Source of the DNA: an uncultured Methanobrevibacter sp.
GTDB lineage: Archaea; Methanobacteriota; Methanobacteria; Methanobacteriales; Methanobacteriaceae
Direction of reading: 5' to 3'
DNA length: 64,000 nt
Assembly (NCBI RefSeq): GCF_937881195.1
Contig: NZ_CALGFC010000032.1
Coordinates: forward strand, 62,001-126,000
Shown: in pieces, positions 45,640 through 54,369 of the stretch
Layout: the number at the start of each line of letters is the position of its first letter
Numbering within the stretch: the stretch's first letter is position 1
Notes under the pieces: model-generated
Seen by the model: the letters and a program-made list of their open reading frames with translations, nothing else
Databases searched by the model: none
Told to the model about the DNA's origin: nothing
Translations under genes and position numbers: made by a program

Positions 45640-46443
45640 ATTAAAAATCCAATAAATTTCATTAAAAAAACTAATAAAGCAATTAATACATACCTAAAAT
45701 CAACCAAATTACATGAAAAAGAATACGAGAAAATTAATTCCGCTGAATCAAAAATAGAATCTATAAATCATAAATTAATATCAATTGAAACACTTTTAGA
45801 AGAAATCGCCGAAAAAGAAAATATAAATAAATATTGTCCAATTTGTGGTAAAAAGTCTTATGTGTTTTTACAATATGGTGCAGACAATAGAAAAAATGCT
45901 AGATGTCCCCACTGTGGTTCATTAGAGCGAGATAGATTAACATTTCTAATATTCAAGAATGTCGTGAATGTTTTTCAAGAAAATGTTAAATTGCTCCATA
46001 TAAATCCAAAATATATTTTTTCAGATTTATTTGAAAAACACTCCAATATTGATCATTGGCCTGTAGAAATTAACAAAAAAGACAAAAACTCTAATTATTT
46101 TGATATAGAGGATATGGCATACAAAAATAATAGTTTTGATGTTGTTTTTCTTAGCCATGTTTTAGAATATCTTCCCAATGATATGAGAGCACTAGAAGAA
46201 ATTTATAGAGTAATTAAACCTGCTAAAACTGGTGCATATGTGGTTATTGTATCACCAATTTTCAAAAACCTAGATAAAACAGAAGAAAGAGAATTTAATG
46301 GGCAAATGAAACCTGTTAGATCATATGGAATTGACTTTTCCAATCGGTTAAAATCAATAGGTTTTCATGTTCAGAAATATGACAAATTTGATTTAATCGA
46401 AGAAAAATATCTAAATATGTATGGGATTTTTTACAATTCATAA
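45640..46443 (+). CDS. Class I SAM methyltransferase with N-terminal zinc knuckles, probable ATT start
   Basis: A methyltransferase type 11 protein (267 aa). In-frame, coding-like sequence runs back from the first conventional start (GTG 45862) to 45625 and encodes a coiled coil (about 25-60) and CPICG (Cys66, Cys69) that pairs with CPHCGSLERDRL (Cys89, Cys92); these knuckles are typical of the family. No ATG, GTG or TTG exists in that stretch. ATT at 45640 has a GGGGGGAT site 6-7 bp upstream. SAM-domain features include FDIEDMAYKNNSFDVVFLSH (about 150-170) and LEEIYRVIKP. Substrate unknown; such genes often modify surface glycans. Confidence 0.7.
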   Translation: MKNPINFIKKTNKAINTYLKSTKLHEKEYEKINSAESKIESINHKLISIETLLEEIAEKENINKYCPICGKKSYVFLQYGADNRKNARCPHCGSLERDRLTFLIFKNVVNVFQENVKLLHINPKYIFSDLFEKHSNIDHWPVEINKKDKNSNYFDIEDMAYKNNSFDVVFLSHVLEYLPNDMRALEEIYRVIKPAKTGAYVVIVSPIFKNLDKTEEREFNGQMKPVRSYGIDFSNRLKSIGFHVQKYDKFDLIEEKYLNMYGIFYNS

Positions 46444-46861
46444 TATAAATTTCTTAAAATAATTTTATAATAAGAATAAACTATAAATTTTTTTAATTAA
46501 TATTTTAGCTAATAGAAAATAAAGTGCTTTTCAAACTTTTTTAATAAGATTTATAATTTATTATAAATAAAAACCAAATCTTCAAAATAATAATTTAAAA
46601 CTATTTTTATTTAATAATAAATTAAAATTAATTTTTTTTAAAAAGCTATTAAAAAATATTGCTCTTTTTTAATATTCTGAACCATATAAACTAATTTTAT
46701 CAATAATAAATAACTTTATCAATGAAAATTATTAACAATGATAATTATTGTTAATGATAATTATTGTCAATGATAACAATTATATATTATAAAAATCATA
46801 TAATATTATATGCTTTATTTTATTTTGAAATAGAGCAAACAAAAATTTTTAGAGTTTTAAA
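46444..46861 (+). promoter_or_regulatory. marR cassette promoter with a four-copy 16-bp operator array
   Basis: Units with the core AATGAWAATTATTGTT begin at 46721, 46737, 46753 and 46769, an exact 16-bp period; the middle two are nearly identical (AATGATAATTATTGTT and ...GTC), the outer two are degenerate. Each is close to an inverted repeat. The array abuts a TATA-like TATATATTATAAAA at 46781-46794, upstream of marR. The rest of the spacer is featureless AT-rich DNA. Confidence 0.6.
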
Positions 46862-47317
46862 ATGGAAAAAATTAAAAATATGGATAATATGAGTTATTAT
46901 TTGAATTGTTATATTTTAATTCTTAATAAATCTCATCAAGCATTCATAAGCCCTTATTTAAAAGAAAAAAACATTAGTTATAACCAATATGAACTAATCT
47001 TACACATTTATCATGACGAAGGTTCTATTCAAAGAAAAATAGCTTCAGCTTGTGGTACTGATAAATGTGGAGCATCTAGGTCTCTTAGAATATTAGAAGA
47101 TAAAAAACTAATTATTAAGAAAATTGATGATAATAATAGACGTTCTTACAAATTGTTTTTAACAAAAAAAGGAAAAGAAGTTGTTGAAGACATAATTGAA
47201 AAAGAAATCCAATGGGAAAATCATATCTGTAAAGAGATGGATATTGAAAAAGAAAAACTTTTTGAAATATTAAATAAAGCATGTGTTAGCTGTTTAGAAT
47301 TAATAAAAAAGGATTGA
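46862..47317 (+). CDS. MarR family transcriptional regulator
   Basis: A 151-aa winged helix protein. The DNA-binding segment is about residues 50-110 (EGSIQRKIASACGTDKCGAS, then SRSLRILEDKKLIIKKIDDNNRR wing). Cysteines CGTDKCG in the recognition region could allow redox or metal sensing. It is the first gene of a cassette with DUF2156, GNAT and MFS genes (10, 2 and 102 bp gaps), and probably regulates it through the operator array just upstream. Confidence 0.88.
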   Translation: MEKIKNMDNMSYYLNCYILILNKSHQAFISPYLKEKNISYNQYELILHIYHDEGSIQRKIASACGTDKCGASRSLRILEDKKLIIKKIDDNNRRSYKLFLTKKGKEVVEDIIEKEIQWENHICKEMDIEKEKLFEILNKACVSCLELIKKD

Positions 47318-47326
47318 TAGGATAAG

Positions 47327-48211
47327 ATGAAAGATATAAACTTCAAACCAATAACTTTATCAGATAAAAAGATATTTGATGATTATTTTAATAAAACTAA
47401 TTTTAATAATGCTGAAAAGAATTTTTCTAATCTTTTCATGTGGAGAAATACCTATGAATATGAATATGCAATAATTAAAAATTGTTTATGTATAAAAGGT
47501 AAATTAAGAAATAGTAAGAAACCATTTTGTCATTTTCCATATGGAGGATGTGATATAAAAGATTCACTGTCTTTAATAAAAGAAATTTTCAAAAAAGAAG
47601 GAAATGAATTAATCATTAAACCATTACTTCCTGAAATGAAAAAATGTTTAGAAAAAACTTTAGAAGATTTTATATTAATAGAAGACAGAGATTCATTTGA
47701 TTATATTTATAATTCAAATAAATTAATTACATTATCAGGTTCTAAATTACGTAACAAACGTAGATGGGTTAAAAAATTTAGGGAAAATTATGAATATACA
47801 TATGAAGAAATTAATAGAAATAATTTAATAGAAGCTAAGGAATTTACCATAAATATCATTAAAAATTCAAACAATGATTTAGATGAGATTATAGCTATGG
47901 AAGAGATGTTTGACAATTTGTTTGAATTAGGTATTAAAGGCTGTATTATTAGAGTTGATGGCAAAATTGTTGGAGTATCTACTGGAGAAGAATTGACCAA
48001 AAATACTGTCATTATTCATTGTGAAAGAGCAGATGCAAGATTTGAAGGCATTTATAATTGCATCAATCAAGAGTTCTGTGAAAAACAATGGTCAGATTAT
48101 AAATTTATTAACCGTGAAGAAGATCTTGGAATTGAAGGTTTAAGACAAGCAAAATTAACATATCGGCCAGATTTGCTATTATCCAAATATATTGCTAAGA
48201 TAGGGGTTTAA
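47327..48211 (+). CDS. DUF2156 family GNAT-like protein
   Basis: A 294-aa protein starting MKDINFKPITLSDKKIFDDY and ending TYRPDLLLSKYIAKIGV, the pattern of DUF2156 (related to the aminoacyl-transfer domain of MprF/phosphatidylglycerol lysyltransferase). RRWVKKFRENYEY (about 145-157) and EDLGIEGLRQAKLTYRP are family motifs. It lies 10 bp after marR. The acceptor substrate is not known. Confidence 0.85.
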   Translation: MKDINFKPITLSDKKIFDDYFNKTNFNNAEKNFSNLFMWRNTYEYEYAIIKNCLCIKGKLRNSKKPFCHFPYGGCDIKDSLSLIKEIFKKEGNELIIKPLLPEMKKCLEKTLEDFILIEDRDSFDYIYNSNKLITLSGSKLRNKRRWVKKFRENYEYTYEEINRNNLIEAKEFTINIIKNSNNDLDEIIAMEEMFDNLFELGIKGCIIRVDGKIVGVSTGEELTKNTVIIHCERADARFEGIYNCINQEFCEKQWSDYKFINREEDLGIEGLRQAKLTYRPDLLLSKYIAKIGV

Positions 48212-48213
48212 AT

Positions 48214-48774
48214 ATGCCTTATGTTAATAAACTAGACGGTGAGAGAATATTTTTAAGTTTAAGTCAAAAAAAGGATTTATATCTATATAATAATTGGTTA
48301 AATGATTTTGAAATTAATTTAACATTTGGTAGAAGCCATATAGCCTTTAATGATGAAAAACAGGAAAAATATATTGAAGATTATAATAATAGTAATGATA
48401 AGTTTTTCTTTGTTATAGTAAAAAAAGGAGAGACTTTTGAAAGTGATCAAGCTATTGGAATTGGGTTATTATATGATGTAGATTTTGTTCATGGAAAAGC
48501 TACTTTAGGTCTTTTATTAGACAAATCTTTTCAATCAAAAGGTTATGGTAAAGAGTCTGCTAATTTGCTTCTTAAATTTGCATTTAATATTTTAAATCTA
48601 AACAATATTATGTTATATGCTATCGACTTCAATGAGAAAGTAATAGATATGTATAAAAAAATTGGATTTAAAACAATTGGGCGTCGAAGAGAAGCATATC
48701 CAATAAATAATAATGTTTATGATGAGATTTATATGGATATATTAAAAAAAGAATTTAATGAAGAAAATAAATAG
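48214..48774 (+). CDS. GNAT family N-acetyltransferase
   Basis: A RimJ/RimL-like acetyltransferase (186 aa). The acetyl-CoA signature is LLLDKSFQSKGYGKESANLL (about 109-128), and the C-terminal IDMYKKIGFKTIGRRREAYP is the standard ending. It starts 2 bp after the DUF2156 stop with an AGGGG site, so is certainly co-transcribed. Whether it acetylates a protein, amino acid or antibiotic cannot be told. Confidence 0.9.
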   Translation: MPYVNKLDGERIFLSLSQKKDLYLYNNWLNDFEINLTFGRSHIAFNDEKQEKYIEDYNNSNDKFFFVIVKKGETFESDQAIGIGLLYDVDFVHGKATLGLLLDKSFQSKGYGKESANLLLKFAFNILNLNNIMLYAIDFNEKVIDMYKKIGFKTIGRRREAYPINNNVYDEIYMDILKKEFNEENK

Positions 48775-48876
48775 GCATATTTAATAAAAATAGGTATGAT
48801 TTTTTATAAACAAAAAATATTCTTATAGATTATAATTTTTATAGATTATAAATAAATAAGATAATTTCTCAACCCT

Positions 48877-50205
48877 ATGATAAACTATAAACATTTATAT
48901 TGGATAATTTTTATTGTGATGACTGGAGGAATTGTTTGCGGTCTTAATATTGCAGGGATTTCTGGTGCAGTTAGTTACATTCAGGAAGTATTTAATCTAA
49001 ATGATATTGAAATAGGTTTAGTAGTAAGTTCACTAACAATCGGTTGTATAATAGGTTCATTAATATTAGGATATTTATCAGAAAAACATGGAAGAAGAAA
49101 AATACTAATTTTAACATCATTTATATTTATTATATCCTCATTAGGAAGTGCATTATCCACTTCACCAACAACATTGATATTTTATCGTTTTATTGGTGGA
49201 TTATCAGTTGGAACAATATCATTTTTAGGGCCAGTATATATCTCAGAAATTTCTCCTCAAAAGATTAGGGGAAAACTTGTTTCTTTAAATCAGCTGGCTA
49301 TTGTGATAGGAATTCTTTTGGCATATATTTTTGATTATTTGATAATTTATACAAATAATTCTTGGAGATATATGTTGGCCATTCCCATTATTTTTAGTAT
49401 TATCTATATGATTTTCTCCATAAAATCATTACCTGAAAGCCCGCGATGGTTAGTAATTAATAAAAAAAAATCAGAAGCGGAAACTATTTTCAAGAATATA
49501 GAAGGGAAAAAATCAGCAAAAGAACATATAATGAAAATTGAAGAATCTTTATCAATGAAAAATAAAGTAAAACTTAAAGATTTTTTTAAAGGGAAAATTA
49601 AAAAAATAATGATAATTGGGATTATTTTAGCTATTTTTCAACAAGTTGTAGGTATAAATGCAATAATTGCATATGCCCCATCTATTTTTGAGAACATTGG
49701 GATTCAAACACAAAATGCACTACTTCAATCAATTTTGATAGGTTTCGTTAATTTTTTATCTACATTTATTGCTATTTGGTTAATTGATAATAAAGGCCGT
49801 AAAATATTGCTTATATATGGTTCAATAGGTATGACCTTAACTTTATCATATTTGGTTTATGGTTTTAGTTTAAGTCAAAATAATATTTTAATATTAATTG
49901 CCCTATTAGGTTATATTGCATTTTATGGTGCTTCTTTTGCGCCTATTCTAGGAGTTATAAATTCCGAAATATTTTCAAACAATTTTAGAGGAATTGGAAT
50001 GTCTTTTACTGCTGCAATAAATTGGTTATCTGCATTTGTAGTAATACAATTTTCCCCATATATAATTAATAATATAGGAGCATCTATATTATTTGGCTTT
50101 TTTGCAATATTTAGCTTTTTATCACTAATATTTGTTAAATTTTACATACCAGAGACTAAAAATAAATCTCTAGAACAGATAGAGATAGAATTGAATTCAA
50201 AATAG
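48877..50205 (+). CDS. MFS transporter, sugar porter family
   Basis: A 12-span major facilitator protein (442 aa). GYLSEKHGRRK (65-75) is the loop 2-3 motif, PESPRWL (186-192) and the C-terminal PETKNKSLEQIE are sugar porter signatures, and QQVVGINAIIAYAP follows the central loop. Sugar porters are uncommon in H2/CO2 methanogens, so the substrate may be something else. 102 bp after the GNAT gene, no strong ribosome-binding site; likely the last gene of the marR cassette. Confidence 0.9.
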   Translation: MINYKHLYWIIFIVMTGGIVCGLNIAGISGAVSYIQEVFNLNDIEIGLVVSSLTIGCIIGSLILGYLSEKHGRRKILILTSFIFIISSLGSALSTSPTTLIFYRFIGGLSVGTISFLGPVYISEISPQKIRGKLVSLNQLAIVIGILLAYIFDYLIIYTNNSWRYMLAIPIIFSIIYMIFSIKSLPESPRWLVINKKKSEAETIFKNIEGKKSAKEHIMKIEESLSMKNKVKLKDFFKGKIKKIMIIGIILAIFQQVVGINAIIAYAPSIFENIGIQTQNALLQSILIGFVNFLSTFIAIWLIDNKGRKILLIYGSIGMTLTLSYLVYGFSLSQNNILILIALLGYIAFYGASFAPILGVINSEIFSNNFRGIGMSFTAAINWLSAFVVIQFSPYIINNIGASILFGFFAIFSFLSLIFVKFYIPETKNKSLEQIEIELNSK

Positions 50206-50687
50206 TAAATTTCGTAGATATAGATATAAATATAAATATAAATATAAATTCTCAGCTGATTAATAAAACTAAGAGCGAAAAAAATAGTTTATAATTATCA
50301 TTGATGATGATGACTTTTTATATTATCAACTGAGAAATTACTTTAAAGTATCTAATATATTCTATCAGACACAATATCAATATTATAATTCATACTATAT
50401 AAATATTTAGTATTACTAAATCTATTTTATTTAAATAAAAAGTAATAATTCTAAAAAAGTATTAAAAAATACAAATAATATTTAAAAAAATAATAAAAAA
50501 ACTAAAAAATTTTAGAAAAAGTAATAAATTAAAAAAATGACAAATAAAAATAATTTAATAAATAAAAATAATTAAAAAATAGATAAATAAAAATAATTTA
50601 ATAAATAAAAATAATTAAAAAATAGATAAATAAAAATAATTTAATAAATAAAAATAATTAAAAAATAGATAAATTAAATAAAAATAA
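50206..50687. repeat. Convergent spacer: three-stem element and 43-bp tandem repeats
   Basis: Between the convergent MFS and hcgG genes. At 50249-50336 TTCTCAG/CTGAGAA plus TGAT/ATCA close a region that contains AAACTA/TAGTTT and ATCAT/ATGAT hairpins. TTTAGTATTACTAAA (50406-50420) is a perfect palindrome. At 50542-50670 a 43-bp unit beginning AAATAAAAATAATTTAATAA is repeated three times perfectly, with a partial fourth. No open frame. Confidence 0.7.
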
Positions 50688-52193
50688 TTATAAAAAGCTC
50701 AAAGCATTTGGAACTTTTTTTGTTATATTTTGAGCAATTCCCGGTACTGTAGATGTTATAATAGAAGTTTTAGATAATGAAGCAGAATTTATATCATCAG
50801 AATTCCCAGAAATTACATTTATACCCAATTCCTCTTGTAAATTATTTACTGTAGCTTTTTCCACAAATGGGTCAATGTCAGTTATAACAATTTCATCAAC
50901 ATAACCTTCTATCTCTTTAGCTAAAACCCATGAAAGGAATCTTCCACCTAAAAGAGTAACAGAATCTCCATTTATCTCTTCTTTAATATCTGAAATTGTC
51001 TTTTCAATCGGCATGTTTTTATACATTTTTGAATTTGTAATTGCACCCCAATGTGCATCACCAACAGTAAAAGAACCTATTTTTTTTGGATATATATTTT
51101 CGGGTCCTGATAATTTAACTGCTTTTGTAAGTGCTAGAAGCTCACCCCTACCAATAGGTGCATTAACTGGGCTATTTTTAATTTCTTCTTTTATAATTTT
51201 TAAAACACGAGGTAAGCCAAACTTTCCCCTTTTTGCAGAACCTGGAGAATATCCACACATATATCCATGATGGTTATTTGGAAAACCTGAAATAATAATA
51301 TTAAGTCCTGCCCTTAATCCTGCCCTACATTCATTTTCATATGCTCCATTAGTAGCTACAACTTTTCCAGGACATAAAACTCTAGACATTGCAATTGCCT
51401 TAGAAAATGCTTCAACACGATTTTTTGATGAATTAAATGGACCTCCCTCTATTACAAATATATCCGAATTGATATCTATAGCTTTTTCAAAACCAGTGAT
51501 CAAATCATCATAGCCATCTCCAACAAACATTATTGTTTCAAGAGCTTTTCCATGTTTTTTAGCTAAATTTGCCACATATTCTGCTTCTTCAAATGGAGCA
51601 GAATGTCCAACCCCTCCTTGCTCACTGGTTAAATTTACAGCAACTGAAGAAGATAATTTAATCCATTCTTCTTTATCTTCTTCCCTTTCTATTTCTTGTT
51701 CAATCAATCTTTTATGTATCCTATCTTTAGGACAACCAGAAGAAGAATCACCTTTATTATAACAATCTCCACCACATTTAACAATTTCTTTTGGAAATTT
51801 CATTGCACCATATTTTCCAAAGTGATCCAAATCTAAAGGAACATCAGTTAAATTATAAACCTCTTCCATTATATCAATGCCTTTTTCACCATATTTTTCA
51901 CCAATATCTGAAAATGCATATGCACAAATATGAATAGGTGCTCCAATATTATTAGCCAATATACAATTTCCTAGAAGATCAATTTTTTCAAGGTCAGAAG
52001 CACAAGTTCCAACCACTACTTCAGTTAAATCACAGCCTAAAGGAAAACGTTTAAAATTAGTTCCTAATTTCATAGCATCTTCTTTTGATAATTCTGAAAT
52101 AGCATCAACAACTTCTACAATGTTTTTTTGAGATTTAGCTAATTTTAATGCTGCATCATAATCATTTATAGATTCTTTAATTAAATCATACAT
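50688..52193 (-). CDS. hcgG: FeGP cofactor biosynthesis protein HcgG (HmdC)
   Basis: HcgG (501 aa; also called HmdC) is needed to build the iron-guanylylpyridinol cofactor of [Fe]-hydrogenase; recent work implicates it in a late iron/CO step, with details unsettled. Motifs: IVKCGGDCYNKGDSSSGCPK (about 138-157), a Cys-rich loop; EGGPFNSSKNRVEAFSKAIA; and the C-terminal LLGGRFLSWVLAKEIEGYVD nucleotide-binding-like fold. I chose the ATG with a GTGAT site nearby; a TTG four codons upstream is possible. Transcribed divergently from hmd. Confidence 0.9.
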   Translation of the reverse strand: MYDLIKESINDYDAALKLAKSQKNIVEVVDAISELSKEDAMKLGTNFKRFPLGCDLTEVVVGTCASDLEKIDLLGNCILANNIGAPIHICAYAFSDIGEKYGEKGIDIMEEVYNLTDVPLDLDHFGKYGAMKFPKEIVKCGGDCYNKGDSSSGCPKDRIHKRLIEQEIEREEDKEEWIKLSSSVAVNLTSEQGGVGHSAPFEEAEYVANLAKKHGKALETIMFVGDGYDDLITGFEKAIDINSDIFVIEGGPFNSSKNRVEAFSKAIAMSRVLCPGKVVATNGAYENECRAGLRAGLNIIISGFPNNHHGYMCGYSPGSAKRGKFGLPRVLKIIKEEIKNSPVNAPIGRGELLALTKAVKLSGPENIYPKKIGSFTVGDAHWGAITNSKMYKNMPIEKTISDIKEEINGDSVTLLGGRFLSWVLAKEIEGYVDEIVITDIDPFVEKATVNNLQEELGINVISGNSDDINSASLSKTSIITSTVPGIAQNITKKVPNALSFL

Positions 52194-52827
52194 CCAATCA
52201 CACAAAATATTTGTTATATAATTTATAAATATTATAAATATACTAATTGAATTTGTCGCAAGATGAAATTTATTTAGATAGCTTTATAACATTAATTGTT
52301 TAATAATAATTATTGTAGTTTTATATTAATATGTAAAATCTACTTTTATATTAATTGAGTAAATTTTCCATGTATAGCTAGAATTTATAAGTTTTAGTAT
52401 TATGCTGACTTAATATAGTTAATAATATTTATTTTAAATAAATTATTAATAATAATTAGGTTATAGGATATATAAATATTACTATTTATAAAGACTATCA
52501 TTCATTTCTTTATAAATTAGAAAGTAATACTAAAATGATAGAATTTGATGACTTATTTTTTCTAAAGCATACCATACTCACTTAAAAAAAATGAAAAATT
52601 TTTATTTAACTAGTATTATTTGCATTGTTAAAATGTAATAATACTTGAAATAAATAAATATAATACCTAAATGTTTATATTGTATAAATACTAAAAAGGT
52701 AAATATACTACATAATATTAAATCGGCAATTAGTATTACTAATTATAGATATTACAAAAAGGCAGTAAGCATCTAATTGTGTTTATTTAAAAAGGTAGTA
52801 TTAATATAAAGCAAAAGGAGAAAAAAA
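52194..52827. promoter_or_regulatory. Divergent hcgG-hmd control region
   Basis: About 630 bp between divergent genes. Palindromes AGTA-N-TACT occur at 52523-52531 and, perfectly extended, at 52728-52744 (AATTAGTATTACTAATT). TATA-like boxes for hmd are at about 52487 and 52674-52690. Three AAAAAGG(C/T)-type elements recur at about 52694, 52756 and 52789. hmd has an AAAGGAGA ribosome-binding site. Which box is used is not known; the dense palindromes suggest regulated transcription. Confidence 0.5.
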
Positions 52828-53862
52828 ATGAAAGTAGCAATTTTAGGAGCAGGATGTTACAGAACACATGCTGCTAGTGGAATAACTAATTTTTCAAGAG
52901 CTTGTGAAGTAGCAGAAAAAGTAGGAAAACCAGAAATTTCAATGACACATTCAACCGTCACCATGGGTGCTGAATTAATGGAATTGGCTGGAATAAAAGA
53001 TGTAACTATTGCAGATCCTGTATTTGATAAAGAATTTACTGTAGTAGATGATTTCAGTTATGAAGATGTTATGGAAGCTCACAAGGAAAACCCGGAAAAA
53101 ATAATGCCTCAAATAAGAGAAAAAGTTGGTGAATTAGCAAAAACAGTCCCTAAACCACCAGAAGGTGCTATACATTTTACCCATCCAGAAGATTTAGGAT
53201 TTAATGTAACAACCGATGATGTCGAAGCTGTTTCTGATGCTGATTGGATTATGACTTGGTTCCCTAAAGGTGATATGCAAAAAGGAATCATTGAAAAATT
53301 CTCTGACAACATTAAAGAAGGAGCTATTTTAACACATGCATGTACCGTTCCTACAACAATGTTCCAAACTATTTTTGAAGATTTATCAAGTGCAGATATG
53401 AATCAAGCACCTAAAGTAAATGTGTCTTCTTACCACCCAGGAGCAGTTCCTGAGATGAAAGGACAAGTTTACATTGCAGATGGATATGCAAATGATGAAA
53501 CTGTAAATAAATTAGTTGAGATTGGACAAAAAGCAAGAGGAAATGCATATGAATTACCTGCTGAACTTTTAGGTCCAGTATGTGATATGTGTTCTGCTTT
53601 AACCGCAATAACTTACGCAGGTATCTTAGGATACAGAGATTCAGTTACAAAAGTTCTTGGAGCTCCAGCAGGATTTGCACAAATGATGGCTAAAGAATCC
53701 TTAGAACAAATAACTACTCTCATGAATAATAGAGGTATCGATAAAATGGAAGAATACTTAGATCCAGCAGCATTATTAGGAACTGCTGATTCAATGAATT
53801 TTGGAGCAACTGGTGAAATTTTACCTTCCATTTTAGAAGCTTTAGAAAAAAGAACAGAATAA
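52828..53862 (+). CDS. hmd: [Fe]-hydrogenase, methenyl-H4MPT hydrogenase
   Basis: Hmd (344 aa) reduces methenyl-H4MPT+ with H2 without nickel or Fe-S clusters, holding the FeGP cofactor. AILGAGCYRTHAASGITNF is the N-terminal signature, with His14 at the number of the known catalytic histidine. The iron-binding cysteine is Cys172 in THACTVPTTMF (Cys176 in Methanothermobacter and Methanocaldococcus). SSYHPGAVPEMKGQVYIADG and the C-terminal helical domain are intact. Higher GC and codon use suggest strong expression. Confidence 0.97.
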   Translation: MKVAILGAGCYRTHAASGITNFSRACEVAEKVGKPEISMTHSTVTMGAELMELAGIKDVTIADPVFDKEFTVVDDFSYEDVMEAHKENPEKIMPQIREKVGELAKTVPKPPEGAIHFTHPEDLGFNVTTDDVEAVSDADWIMTWFPKGDMQKGIIEKFSDNIKEGAILTHACTVPTTMFQTIFEDLSSADMNQAPKVNVSSYHPGAVPEMKGQVYIADGYANDETVNKLVEIGQKARGNAYELPAELLGPVCDMCSALTAITYAGILGYRDSVTKVLGAPAGFAQMMAKESLEQITTLMNNRGIDKMEEYLDPAALLGTADSMNFGATGEILPSILEALEKRTE

Positions 53863-54369
53863 TTTCTAATTTTCTAAAATAGATATTCTATACATTCTAT
53901 AGATAATCTATAAATTCTAAATAGATAGCCTATATATTCTAAATAGATATTATATTGTTAAAAAATTTTATAAAATTAATAAAATATTATAAAACCATTT
54001 TTAAAAACAATAAATATCTATTTTAGATATTAAATAAAAACACAAAAATCTTCTAAAAAATTTATAAATAAAAAAAATATAAAAAATATAAAAATAATAA
54101 TATCAAAAGTTAAATAAAAAATAAAATTTAATAATATAATCAACTAAAAAAGAGTTTTAAAAAATATAAATTGTCAATAGAAGATATAAAATATCTATAT
54201 AGATTATAAAGTAATTAAAAAAATATAATATATTTAGAAGTTAATATAAAAAATTTACATAATACATTATAATAAATAGAATATATTATAATAGAAAGAA
54301 TATATTATAATAAAATAAATTATAATTATAAATTAAGTATCACTCTTAAATAATCATTTTGGTGTTAAA
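53863..54369. other. Gene-free AT-rich spacer between hmd and hcgA
   Basis: CTATANATTCTAAATAGATA-like units recur near 53880-53955 just after hmd and could form weak hairpins, perhaps as terminator. The rest is AT-rich, with AATATATTATAATA repeated twice near 54284-54310. No gene seen. Confidence 0.5.
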
